Assembly: GCA_013388755.1 (NCBI GenBank)
Contig: JACAEQ010000122.1
Location: 1-56,691, forward strand
From: Chloroflexota bacterium
GTDB taxonomy: Bacteria > Chloroflexota > Chloroflexia > Chloroflexales > Roseiflexaceae
Direction: 5' to 3'
DNA length: 56,691 bases
Both the position numbers and the translations under genes were made by a program. Each line of letters opens with the position of its first letter. Position 1 is the stretch's first letter. This document shows positions 33,663-41,443 of this stretch, in pieces. The notes beneath the pieces are model-generated. The model saw only the letters and a list, made by a program, of their open reading frames with translations. It made no database searches and was not told the DNA's origin.

Positions 33663-34310
33663 ATGAGTATGCGCACCAGTCTCTGGCTCGTTCGCCACGG
33701 GCAAACGACTTTCAACAGGCAGCGTCGCTACCAGGGCGCGTTCGACAGCCCGATGACGCCATTTGGCACCATGCAGATCGCCGCACTCGCGCGGCGTCTG
33801 CGCCATCTTCCCTTCACGGTTGCGGTTACCAGCTCGAGTGAGCGTACGCGCGTCACGGCGGCGACGATCCTGGAAGGGCGACGGATACCCGTGATCGAGG
33901 ACCCGCGCTGGAACGAGACCAGCCATGGGCGCTGGGAAGGGCTGCGCTATGCCGAGGTGAAAGCGCGTTTCCGTGAAGAAGCCGCAGCGCGTTTCGCCGA
34001 TGCGCTGCATGGCCGGGCGCAGGGCGGCGAAAGTCTCGCCGAGGTGAACATGCGCGTATCAGCAGCATGGAACACCCTGCTGCACGATCATCCCGGCGGA
34101 CGCATCCTGGTGGTCACACACGCAACACCGATCCAGCTGATCCTGTGCGGCGTGGCAAACCTGCCGCCGACGCAGTACTGGCGCTGGCGCGTTGATCTCG
34201 GCAGCCTTACGGCGCTCGATGTGTACGGCAGCGGGCCGATTGTGCGGGTGGTGAACGAGGTGCCACTGCTTGCGCGCCCCTTCGACACCCACGCCGAGGA
34301 CCATCCATAA
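33663..34310 (+). CDS. histidine phosphatase family protein
   Basis: About 215 residues. The catalytic LVRHGQTTFNRQ has the phospho-acceptor His, TSSSERTRVTA the second Arg, WNETSHGRWEGL the acid residue and VVTHATPIQLILCG the second His, so all active-site elements of the phosphoglycerate mutase/phosphatase branch are present. Substrates in this branch vary (phosphoglycerate, alpha-ribazole phosphate, others), and none is indicated by context. The ATG at 33663 and that at 33669 are both possible; neither has a good binding site. Confidence 0.9.
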   Translation: MSMRTSLWLVRHGQTTFNRQRRYQGAFDSPMTPFGTMQIAALARRLRHLPFTVAVTSSSERTRVTAATILEGRRIPVIEDPRWNETSHGRWEGLRYAEVKARFREEAAARFADALHGRAQGGESLAEVNMRVSAAWNTLLHDHPGGRILVVTHATPIQLILCGVANLPPTQYWRWRVDLGSLTALDVYGSGPIVRVVNEVPLLARPFDTHAEDHP

Positions 34311-34320
34311 TCGTCACGAC

Positions 34321-34434
34321 TGATACCAGGTAGCAGTCGATCGTCCAGGATGACCGCACCCGGCGGAGCCGTGCAGCAGCGTAGCGCATGCCGGTGCTCC
34401 TGATCGGTGTCTGTCTGCATGCAACCGGGTATCA
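34321..34434. repeat. dispersed repeat family 2, copy 1
   Basis: TGATACCAGGTAGCAGTCGA to AACCGGGTATCA, about 114 bp with imperfect inverted ends (TGATACC-GGT). It is homologous to 41278-41389 in the opposite orientation. Shared strings include AGTCGATCGTCCAG, GTGCAGC and GCTCCTGATCGGTGT. It fills the gap between two convergent genes. Confidence 0.85.
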
Positions 34435-34443
34435 TGCCTGTAC

Positions 34444-34779
34444 CTACGCGCGCTGTTCACCGAACAAGTTCAATAGTACAACTCCGGCAATAATCAGCGC
34501 AATGCCGATGATCCCTGCAGCACCCAGCTTCTCGCGCCACAACAATACCCCGATCACGGCGATCACCGCCGTTCCCAGGCCCGACCAGATGGCATAGGCG
34601 ATACCGAGCGGAATCGTGCGCAGACTGAGCGACATCAGGTAAAATGATGTACCATACCCGATGATCACAAGCAGCGCCGGCAGCGGCCGCGTGAATCCTT
34701 CCGAGGCCTTGAGCGCATTCGTGCCAAATATCTCACACACGATTGCGCCAAGCAACAACAACAGGCCACGGGTATCCAT
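34444..34779 (-). CDS. small multidrug resistance (SMR) family transporter
   Basis: 111 residues, four predicted membrane helices, normal SMR size. The essential membrane Glu is E16 in LLGAIVCEIFGTNALK. IPLGIAYAIWSGLGTAVI is the family core and favours the EmrE/QacC drug-proton antiporter subtype over SugE/Gdx guanidinium exporters, although the subtype is uncertain. These proteins act as dual-topology dimers. GAGG lies before the start. A broken DinB-like gene ends 12 bases upstream on the same strand, so both were probably once cotranscribed. Confidence 0.9.
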   Translation of the reverse strand: MDTRGLLLLLGAIVCEIFGTNALKASEGFTRPLPALLVIIGYGTSFYLMSLSLRTIPLGIAYAIWSGLGTAVIAVIGVLLWREKLGAAGIIGIALIIAGVVLLNLFGEQRA

Positions 34780-34791
34780 AACGGAACCTCA

Positions 34792-34872
34792 TCAACGTGA
34801 TGGCCACAGGCCCATCACACCTCGCAAGATGGCGAGTTCGCCGGTGTGATACGCATAATGGCTGGCGACAAT
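34792..34872 (-). pseudogene. 3' remnant of a DinB-like gene cut by MITE copy E
   Basis: The minus-strand frame ending at the TGA at 34792-34794 reads IVASHYAYHTGELAILRGVM, then GLWPSR and stop. H-x-x-Y-H-x-G-E-L and L-R-x-x-x-G are the C-terminal signature of DinB-family proteins. The frame is interrupted exactly at the left end of the MITE at 34873-34875. No matching 5' part was recognised on the far side, so only the last 27 codons survive. Confidence 0.7.
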
Positions 34873-34874
34873 AA

Positions 34875-35032
34875 GAGCCTATCCGAAAAACGATACACCG
34901 CCTGTCATTGCACGGAGCGCAAGCGACCGCCTGCAGCGAGCGCAGCGTGGCTGAAGCAATCTCCTCTCACACTGGTAGATTGCTTCGCTATCGCTCGCAA
35001 TGACATCCAACCATCCGTTATGCGGATAGGCT
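34875..35032. mobile_element. MITE-like element, copy E, with TAA target duplication
   Basis: Left end GAGCCTATCCGAAAAA, right end GCGGATAGGCT, each flanked by TAA (34872-34874 and 35033-35035). Inside, TGTCATTGC pairs with GCAATGACA and GAAGCAATCT with AGATTGCTTC, giving a long snapback hairpin. It truncates the DinB-like remnant. Three-base TNA duplications and this end sequence suggest mobilisation by an IS5-type transposase; that is inference, as no such transposase is in the window. Confidence 0.8.
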
Positions 35033-35084
35033 TAATAGTGTGGTACGCTATACGCAATGGACCCGAACAATTCCTGTTGCGCCT

Positions 35085-35837
35085 ATGATACACCACCTGC
35101 TACTCGACCGTATGGCCTCCCGTGTCAATGCCTGGGAGGCTGCCGATGATCGCAGGGCGATCTTTCTTGCATGCTACGCACTGATGACCCGCAACATGCT
35201 CCAGGCGATTGCGGATGAGCGTTTCGCGGACGCGGCGTGGGTATACGCACTGGTGCACAATTTCGCGGAATACTATTTCGTCGCGCTCGATGCATACGAA
35301 CACGACGCCGGTGCCGCATTGCCGGAGGTATGGCGCCGGGCGCACGACCTGACGCGCACCGCGAGCGTTCCGCCGGTTGTGCATCTTCTGCTGGGCGTCA
35401 ATGCCCATATCAACTGTGACCTCGTACTGGTGCTGGATGATATGCTGCGTGGAGAGTGGGCGGCGCTGTCTCACGACCAGCGCGACTCCCGGCATCGAGA
35501 TTACCTGCTGGTCAATACCATCATCGGCGAGACGATAGATGTCGTGCAGGATACCGTGGTGGAACGCTACTCGCCGGCCATGGACACGATTGACACATTG
35601 TTCGGCCCGCTCGACGAGTGGTGTACTGCGCGCCTGATTCGCAACTGGCGCGACGATGTCTGGCGGCAGGCGATGGACCTGATCCAGACACAGGATCCGC
35701 AGGCACGCAATGCACTGCGCCGCCTGGCGGATGCGAGGGCACTCGAACGAATGCACCTGGTCGTGACGGGCGGCGAGTTTGGCGCGCGGGTGTTTGGCTA
35801 TTCACAACGCCTGTTGCGCCGGCTCAAGTTACGCTGA
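35085..35837 (+). CDS. DUF5995-like protein
   Basis: About 250 residues from the ATG at 35085 (MIHHLLLDRMASRVNAWEAA). All-helical; the conserved parts appear to be RRAIFLACYALMTRNMLQAI, WVYALVHNFAEYYF and VVHLLLGVNAHINCDLVLVL, which resemble the DUF5995 family. The invariant-looking His/Asn/Asp residues (HNFAEYY, NAHINCDL) suggest a metal site, but no activity is known. MITE copy E ends 50 bases upstream, so the original promoter may have been altered. An in-frame GTG at 35040 is less likely. Confidence 0.7.
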   Translation: MIHHLLLDRMASRVNAWEAADDRRAIFLACYALMTRNMLQAIADERFADAAWVYALVHNFAEYYFVALDAYEHDAGAALPEVWRRAHDLTRTASVPPVVHLLLGVNAHINCDLVLVLDDMLRGEWAALSHDQRDSRHRDYLLVNTIIGETIDVVQDTVVERYSPAMDTIDTLFGPLDEWCTARLIRNWRDDVWRQAMDLIQTQDPQARNALRRLADARALERMHLVVTGGEFGARVFGYSQRLLRRLKLR

Positions 35838-35908
35838 TGCCTGGCGGTACGTGTTCGGTACATGCGAACACTATCTCCCGGTGCAGGTAACTGGCGAGCG
35901 GCTGTGGG

Positions 35909-37591
35909 TCAGGCATCGAACTGATAGATCGCGGCCGGCAGCGCCACCAGACTCAGAACACGTTGCTGGAGCATCGAAAGCGGTGTGATGGTGTATGGCG
36001 CGCGATCGTCGCCACACGTCAGCAGAATATCGCGAAACGTATCAAGCAAGCGCTCGCTCGTCGTGTGAGCGTTCAGCCGGCCGGTTGCGGGCGATTGCGA
36101 TGCCAGCAGGCCCTCTTCGTGCAACCGCCGCCGCGCGATCGTTTCGAGCAGCGACAGCGCGCGAAGGCCGAGCGATAGCAGCCGCACGAGCCCGATCGCC
36201 AGGTCACCCTGGCGCAGATTGGCAGGCGTCAACGACAGCGGCCGGCCATTCAGGCGATCAAAGCCACGCTCCGGTTCGCCGGCCACTGAGAGCGCCTGGG
36301 ACAACGGCAGGGCCTCTGCGGGAACGTTGGTGCCGAACAACTGCCAGCCAAGCCGGTACACCGCCTGGCGCCAGGCGTCGTCACTCGCGGACACGTTGAT
36401 GCGAACATCTCGCTCGACACGCACTGCTGTCGGCCGGCCACGGTATCGTCGCACGGTTCGTTCTTCGACATGTTCGGCGAACTCGAGTTGCAGCAGCCCG
36501 CGCACCTGATAACTATCAATAATCGCCTCGGCCGCCTCGCGCATGGCCGCCAGCGTTCGCGGCCGTTGTTTGCCGCGCCGTCGTTCGCCCAGGGCGATCA
36601 ACGCCAGTCGCGCGCGAGCCATTCTCCCGCGTAGCGCCTCCTCCGAAACGCGGGCCTGACCGGGGGATCGTACCAGTATGCGCCGCTCGTGCCATTCAAC
36701 CAGGGTTCCATCGAGCTCGCATTGCATCGGCGCATGCCACTCGACTCCTGCAGCCGGTGGATCGGCCTGCCGCGACCCTGCTGGCGCACCAGGCGAGAGA
36801 TGTTCGATTTCATCGCCAGGATCGCCGCCGGGCAAGAGGTGAAATGGCAGCGGCTCATCGAACAATGGGCAGAGATACCAGTTGTTGTGCGCATGGATGG
36901 CACCGCGTGACTCAACCGTCGCACAGGTATCACCAACAAAACACAGGCGTTGGGCGGGCAGCGCCTGGCGCATATAGTTGATCAACTCTGCAAGCTGCAC
37001 CTGGCTTCTGCCTGATGACGCGGTTCCCCGAACAAAAAGCGGCACCCCATGTGGGTCGAGTGTGGCCAGCGCGACATAGGCGCGCACCATCCCCGAACGC
37101 CAGGAACGGGCCTGACCCACCTGGAACAGGCCATCGGGTGAGATGTGCCACGATCCGCCGTCATGCGTGGTCAGCCGGATCCGTTCAGCAGCCAGCTTGC
37201 AGTTTTGCAGCATGCGATGGTTCAGTTCCAGCTCGATCGCGCGCCAGTATTCATCGTGGCTGAGACCGGCGAGCACCTCGTATAACCGATCTTCGGCCAC
37301 ATCCACCGGCGTGACCTCGCTGCCGATGCACCAGCGAAGCGTCTCGGGCCGGGCCGCAACCCAGCTCTGTATCGATCTGACCTTGTGATCGCCCTGTGAG
37401 AGCATGTGCGCCAGCCAGATCGCGGCGGTGGCGCCAATACTGAGGTTGCTCCAGTAGGCATGCCTGGGGATATGAGCATCCAGCGCCTGTGGAATGCCCA
37501 GCCGCCATAAGTGGGCGATGAGCAGCGGGATGTCGTCGGCATGCTCCGCGGCGAGAAGCAGCGAATCGGGACGTTCGTGGGTATGGAGCAT
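35909..37591 (-). CDS. IS1634-like transposase, possibly degenerate
   Basis: 560 residues from the ATG at 37591. The N-terminal HADDIPLLIAHLWRLGIPQA and WSNLSIGATAAIWLAHMLSQ, and the mid-protein WHERRILVRSPGQARVSEEA with a long helical insertion, match IS1634-type (IS4-like) transposases. The DDE triad is not clear: the expected first Asp region reads RLTTHDGGSW and the second reads CFVGDTCATVESRG. The enzyme may be inactive or domesticated. No terminal inverted repeats were found at 35838-35908 or 37592-37744; only a small hairpin GTGTTCG/CGAACAC at 35851-35871 was seen. Confidence 0.72.
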   Translation of the reverse strand: MLHTHERPDSLLLAAEHADDIPLLIAHLWRLGIPQALDAHIPRHAYWSNLSIGATAAIWLAHMLSQGDHKVRSIQSWVAARPETLRWCIGSEVTPVDVAEDRLYEVLAGLSHDEYWRAIELELNHRMLQNCKLAAERIRLTTHDGGSWHISPDGLFQVGQARSWRSGMVRAYVALATLDPHGVPLFVRGTASSGRSQVQLAELINYMRQALPAQRLCFVGDTCATVESRGAIHAHNNWYLCPLFDEPLPFHLLPGGDPGDEIEHLSPGAPAGSRQADPPAAGVEWHAPMQCELDGTLVEWHERRILVRSPGQARVSEEALRGRMARARLALIALGERRRGKQRPRTLAAMREAAEAIIDSYQVRGLLQLEFAEHVEERTVRRYRGRPTAVRVERDVRINVSASDDAWRQAVYRLGWQLFGTNVPAEALPLSQALSVAGEPERGFDRLNGRPLSLTPANLRQGDLAIGLVRLLSLGLRALSLLETIARRRLHEEGLLASQSPATGRLNAHTTSERLLDTFRDILLTCGDDRAPYTITPLSMLQQRVLSLVALPAAIYQFDA

Positions 37592-37708
37592 GGCTGCCAA
37601 CCTGTGTCTTCGAGAGGGTATGCTCAGGCGCGCATCGCAGTACTTTCCCGGTATCGTACCATCGCAAGATGATCGCTGATTTTCAAACATGCCCCAAGGT
37701 GTGAACGT

Positions 37709-37738
37709 TTGTTAACGACCCGGGTTCCTGTGTATAAT
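37709..37738 (+). promoter_or_regulatory. promoter of the M16 peptidase gene, predicting a leaderless mRNA
   Basis: TTGTTA (37709-37714) and TATAAT (37733-37738) with an 18-base spacer. Only six bases (GGGGCC) separate the -10 box from the ATG at 37745, so transcription should begin at or next to the start codon. Confidence 0.7.
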
Positions 37739-37744
37739 GGGGCC

Positions 37745-39031
37745 ATGCCAGACTATTCACCTTCTCCGCAGTTGCACGTGCTTCCGGGCGGCCTGCGCGT
37801 GCTGATCGAGCCGTTGCCGCACACGCACTCTGTTTCGATCGGTTGTTTCGTCGCTGTCGGCTCAGGCTACGAAGAACGCCACGAGAGCGGGATTTCGCAC
37901 TTTATCGAGCATATGCTCTTCAAAGGTACCCGGCGCCGGCCAACGCCAAAATTGATCGCCGATGCCATTGAAGGGGTCGGCGGCATGCTGGATGCCTACA
38001 CCAGCTTTGAGTCGACGGTCTACTATGCCAAGGTTGCTGATATGTTCTTCGATCGGGCGCTCGACGTTCTCGCCGACATGCTGATTCGCCCGCGCCTCGA
38101 CCCGGGTGACGTCGAAAAAGAGCGCCGTGTGATCGCCGAGGAGTTGCGGCAAACGGCAGATACACCCTCTGAACTTGTGCACCTGTTGCTCGACGCAGCC
38201 ATGTGGGGCGACCAGCCGTTGGGCCGGGATATTGCTGGCGACGAGGCGACCATCGCGGCATTTACGCCGGAGCAGATCACCGCGTTCTGGCAATCCCATT
38301 ACACCCGGGAGAACCTTGTGGTATCCATTGCCGGCAATGTCGACCCGCAGCAGGCGCTCGCCGCCACCGCCACCGCTTTCGACGAATTGCCCGCCGGTTC
38401 GCCGGGGGTCTTTCTGCCGAGCGCACCGCCGCGACCCGGGCCGGCGTTGACCCTGCAGAGCGACGACAGCGAACAGGGCAATTTCTGCATCGGCTTTCGC
38501 GGCGTACCGCAGGGCGACCCGGACCGGCGCGCCATGCTGGTGTTTGACACCGTGATCGGCGGCGGTACATCGTCACGGCTGTTCCAGGAGATACGCGAGG
38601 AACGCGGCCTGGCGTACAACATCGGTAGCTACAGCCGTGAACACCACGATATGGGGAAATGGATCATCTTCGGTAGCGTGGAGCCGCAAAATCTGCACGA
38701 ATGCGTGGCGACGGTGCTGGCGGAGTTGCGCCGCGCCCGTGCCGAGGGAATCACTGCCGATGAACTGGCGCAGGTGAAAGAACAGGTAAAGGGTGGCATT
38801 CTGCTCTCGCTCGAAGATACCTGGTCGATTGCATCGCGCAACGGCTCGCACCAGTTACGTTATGGCCGCGTGGTTCCCGTCGAACAGGTGGTGGCCGAAG
38901 TCGAGGCCGTCTCGCTCGATGATGTACAACGTGTCGCCCGGCGCGTATTGTGTGAAGCAGAGCTGCACATGGCGGTGATCGGGCCGTATGACGACGGCGC
39001 CGAACTCGAACCGCTGCTCCATCTGGAGTGA
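37745..39031 (+). CDS. M16 family zinc metallopeptidase
   Basis: 428 residues, the size of the bacterial processing-peptidase-like M16B group. The inverted zinc motif is HFIEHMLFKGT near residue 50, with a downstream Glu in the VYYAKVADMF helix region completing the site. GGGTSSRLFQEIREERGLAY in the second half is the usual substrate-clamp motif. The start follows from the promoter position and lacks a conventional binding site. It often acts on small peptides or mis-sorted proteins; the substrate is unknown here. No partner M16 subunit gene is adjacent, so a homodimer is likely. Confidence 0.93.
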   Translation: MPDYSPSPQLHVLPGGLRVLIEPLPHTHSVSIGCFVAVGSGYEERHESGISHFIEHMLFKGTRRRPTPKLIADAIEGVGGMLDAYTSFESTVYYAKVADMFFDRALDVLADMLIRPRLDPGDVEKERRVIAEELRQTADTPSELVHLLLDAAMWGDQPLGRDIAGDEATIAAFTPEQITAFWQSHYTRENLVVSIAGNVDPQQALAATATAFDELPAGSPGVFLPSAPPRPGPALTLQSDDSEQGNFCIGFRGVPQGDPDRRAMLVFDTVIGGGTSSRLFQEIREERGLAYNIGSYSREHHDMGKWIIFGSVEPQNLHECVATVLAELRRARAEGITADELAQVKEQVKGGILLSLEDTWSIASRNGSHQLRYGRVVPVEQVVAEVEAVSLDDVQRVARRVLCEAELHMAVIGPYDDGAELEPLLHLE

Positions 39032-39279
39032 CAATCCTGCAATCCTGGTCTACCTGCCGTCATGGATCCGGGGTGGCTCGCGCGTCGCGCCACCGGAAGT
39101 CCGGTCGTCCCATGGGCGTAACCGTTCACGATCGGAGGTCTGGGGGCAGATCCAGGCGAACGAATCGGTGGCGAGTTGGGACGCAGGTTTCCTCGACACA
39201 CGCGCCCAGGCACGTCGCCCCGCCGACGCAAAACCACATGCGTTCGAGACATATGAACACTTAACCTGTGTTTCCATGC

Positions 39280-39309
39280 TTGAACCCTGGCACGACCAGG
39301 TGGTACAAT
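39280..39309 (+). promoter_or_regulatory. promoter of rnpB
   Basis: TTGAAC (39280-39285) and TACAAT (39304-39309), 18-base spacer, predicting transcription start close to 39316. The stretch 39032-39279 upstream shows no gene. Confidence 0.75.
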
Positions 39310-39320
39310 ACTAACCAGGA

Positions 39321-39760
39321 TGGTCGGTGATGCGCCGCCGCTGGAGCGAACCTCCAGAGGAACTTCCCGACTCTCCGCCCGCCGCGAGGCGGAACGCTGC
39401 CCCGCGAAACAGGAAGCGGGGGCGCGCCGGTGGTGACGCCGGTGCGACGCAAGACGGCAACAGAGAGTAGACCCGCCGATGGCCCACAGGCTCAGGTGAG
39501 GGGTGAAAGGGTGCGGTAAGAGCGCACCGGCGTCGGCAGCAATGCCGGCGGCCAGGCGACTGCGCCGGCTGAGGAGAGCAAGGTGCGTGGGGCGGGCTTA
39601 TCGTGTGGGAGCGGTTTCGGCCGCGGTTTACCACCGCGCTCGTTCGCATCGCAGCCGCGACGGTGACGGCGGGTAATTCCCGCCAGGCCAGGAACGGCCC
39701 GCGCAACGCGCGGAGACAGATGGCGGCCAACAACAGAATCGGGGGTATTGTCACCGACTC
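39321..39760 (+). ncRNA. rnpB: RNase P RNA (type A)
   Basis: The catalytic RNA of RNase P, which trims tRNA 5' ends. The P1 helix is GTCGGTGA (39323-39330) with TCACCGAC (39751-39758). Conserved strings in order: CAGAGGAACTTCCCGACTC (P4 5' side), GAAACAGGAAGCGGG, CGCCGATGGCC, GGGGTGAAAGGGTGCGGTAA with GAGCGCACCGGCG, GGAGAGCAAGGT, and the P4 3' side ACAGAATCGGGGG. It has its own promoter and a strong terminator. Confidence 0.95.
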
Positions 39761-39767
39761 GCCATTA

Positions 39768-39797
39768 GGGGCAGGGAGTTGATCTCCCTGCCCTCTT
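39768..39797 (+). terminator. rnpB terminator
   Basis: GGGCAGGGAG (39769-39778) and CTCCCTGCCC (39784-39793) form a perfect 10-bp stem around TTGAT, followed by TCTTTC. Confidence 0.9.
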
Positions 39798-39879
39798 TCA
39801 TCACGATCCATGTCCGTCCCGGAGTCTCCACATCGGGAAGAATCTAGTTGTACTGCTTCATCGTGTTGACGCACCTTTG

Positions 39880-40020
39880 CCCGCGGCACACTCATTGCGC
39901 GGAGCACGAGCGACAGCGTGTAGCGAGCGACGCGTGGCTGACCCAATCTACCGGCGCGAGAGGAGATTGCTTCGCTCGCGCTCGCAATGACATTGACCAT
40001 CTGGTTTTCGGAGAGGCTCT
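39880..40020. mobile_element. MITE-like element, copy F (degenerate left end)
   Basis: The family core (CTCATTGCGCGGAGC, GAGAGGAGATTGCTTCGCTC, GCAATGACA) and the right end TGGTTTTCGGAGAGGCTCT are present. The left end is diverged and its boundary uncertain. It lies between rnpB and the dehydratase gene at 40141. Confidence 0.65.
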
Positions 40021-40140
40021 TCGTTGAAACGTAGTGCATCCAGACCACTGCTCTCAGCAGGAAGATTTCATACCCCTCTCGTTCGTCGCTCTGGCATGTG
40101 CTGGTATACTGCGCCAACAGCATGAGCAGGAAAAACGTTT

Positions 40141-41256
40141 ATGAAGATCACACGCCTCGAGACCATATTCGTCCGCCCGCGCTGGTTGTTCCTCAAGGTG
40201 CATACCGACGAAGGAATCGTCGGCCTGGGCGAACCGATCGTCGAGGGACGCGCACAGACGGTCGCCGCCGCAGTACACGAGATCGGGCGCTATCTGATCG
40301 GCCAGGATCCACGCCGTATCGAGCATCACTGGCAGGCGATCTACCGCGGCCAGTTCTATCGCGGCGGGCCAGTGCTCTGCAGCGCCATTTCGGGTATCGA
40401 ACAGGCACTCTGGGACATTACCGGCAAATGGCTTGGGCAGCCGGTTTACAGACTGCTCGGCGGCGCGGTGCGCGACAAGATCCGCATGTATGGCTGGGTC
40501 GGCGGCGAAACCTATGGCGACTATATCGAAAGCGCCAGGGTCAGCGCGTCACATGGGTTCACCGCGCTCAAGGTCGGCCTGTTTGGCGCGGTGCGCATCG
40601 TTGATACACCCGCCGTGGCCGAGGAGATCGTACGGCGCTTCGCCGACGTGCGTGCCGCGGTCGGGCCGCATGTCGACGTCGGTATCGATTTTCACGGGCG
40701 GGTCAGCCCGGCGATGGCGGTACGCCTGGCGCGCATGCTGGAGCCGTATCACCCGATGTTTATCGAAGAGCCGGTGTTGCCGGAAAATGTTGATGCGCTG
40801 GTGACGGTTGCCCGTAGCACGACCATCCCGATCGCCACCGGCGAACGGTTGTTTACGAAGTGGGGTTTCCGCGAAGTGCTGGAAAAACAGGCCGCCGTCA
40901 TCCTACAACCCGATCTGTCACATGCCGGCGGGATTCTCGAATGCAAGAAGATCGCCGCAATGGCCGAATGTTACTACGCCGGTATCGCGCCACACTGCCC
41001 CCTCGGGCCGATTGCCCTGGCCGCATGTCTGCAACTTGACGCCTGCACACCGAATTTCCTGGTACAGGAACATGTGACGACCGGCGCCGGCTACCTGAAG
41101 AGGCCGTTCGTTCTTGAACAGGGGCACATTGCCTTGCCGGAAGGACCCGGCCTGGGGATCGAACTCGATGAGGAGGCGCTCGCCGACAAGTACGACGACG
41201 GTTCGTGGGAAACACCGCGCCTCTGGCACGACGACGGCTCCGTCGCCGACTGGTGA
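40141..41256 (+). CDS. D-galactonate dehydratase-like enolase-superfamily enzyme
   Basis: 371 residues. Mandelate racemase/muconate lactonizing-type fold: an N-terminal cap (MKITRLETIFVRPRWLFLKV), then the barrel with metal ligands in DVGIDFHGR, MFIEEPVLPEN and IATGERLF. The late APHCPLGPIALAA resembles the HxPLGPIA signature of galactonate dehydratases, which yield 2-keto-3-deoxygalactonate. The substrate is therefore probably a sugar acid, with the exact epimer unproven. AGCAGGAAAA stands before the ATG. No sugar-acid kinase or aldolase gene is adjacent. Confidence 0.87.
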   Translation: MKITRLETIFVRPRWLFLKVHTDEGIVGLGEPIVEGRAQTVAAAVHEIGRYLIGQDPRRIEHHWQAIYRGQFYRGGPVLCSAISGIEQALWDITGKWLGQPVYRLLGGAVRDKIRMYGWVGGETYGDYIESARVSASHGFTALKVGLFGAVRIVDTPAVAEEIVRRFADVRAAVGPHVDVGIDFHGRVSPAMAVRLARMLEPYHPMFIEEPVLPENVDALVTVARSTTIPIATGERLFTKWGFREVLEKQAAVILQPDLSHAGGILECKKIAAMAECYYAGIAPHCPLGPIALAACLQLDACTPNFLVQEHVTTGAGYLKRPFVLEQGHIALPEGPGLGIELDEEALADKYDDGSWETPRLWHDDGSVADW

Positions 41257-41277
41257 TCGCCCGCGATCCGGCACGAG

Positions 41278-41389
41278 TGATACCCGGTTGTACGCAGACA
41301 CACACCGATCAGGAGCGCCGGCATGTACGCCGCTGCACAGCTCCGCAGGATGCTGCCATTCTGGACGATCGACTACTACCTGGTAGTAC
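41278..41389. repeat. dispersed repeat family 2, copy 2 (inverted relative to copy 1)
   Basis: TGATACCCGGTTGTACGCAG to CTACTACCTGGTAGTA, the reverse complement of the 34321-34434 unit with scattered substitutions. As with copy 1, it fills the gap between two convergent genes and begins about 20 bases after a stop codon. Confidence 0.85.
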
Positions 41390-41443
41390 GTAGTCGCCTG
41401 GTCGGCAACTGGCATAAGGGCTCGTGAGCCGCCCCTGTGGGTA

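Noticed and set aside
35838-35908. Terminal inverted repeat of the transposase
   Set aside because: The GTGTTCG/CGAACAC hairpin is local, and no matching sequence was found on the far side of the gene near 37.6-37.7 kb.
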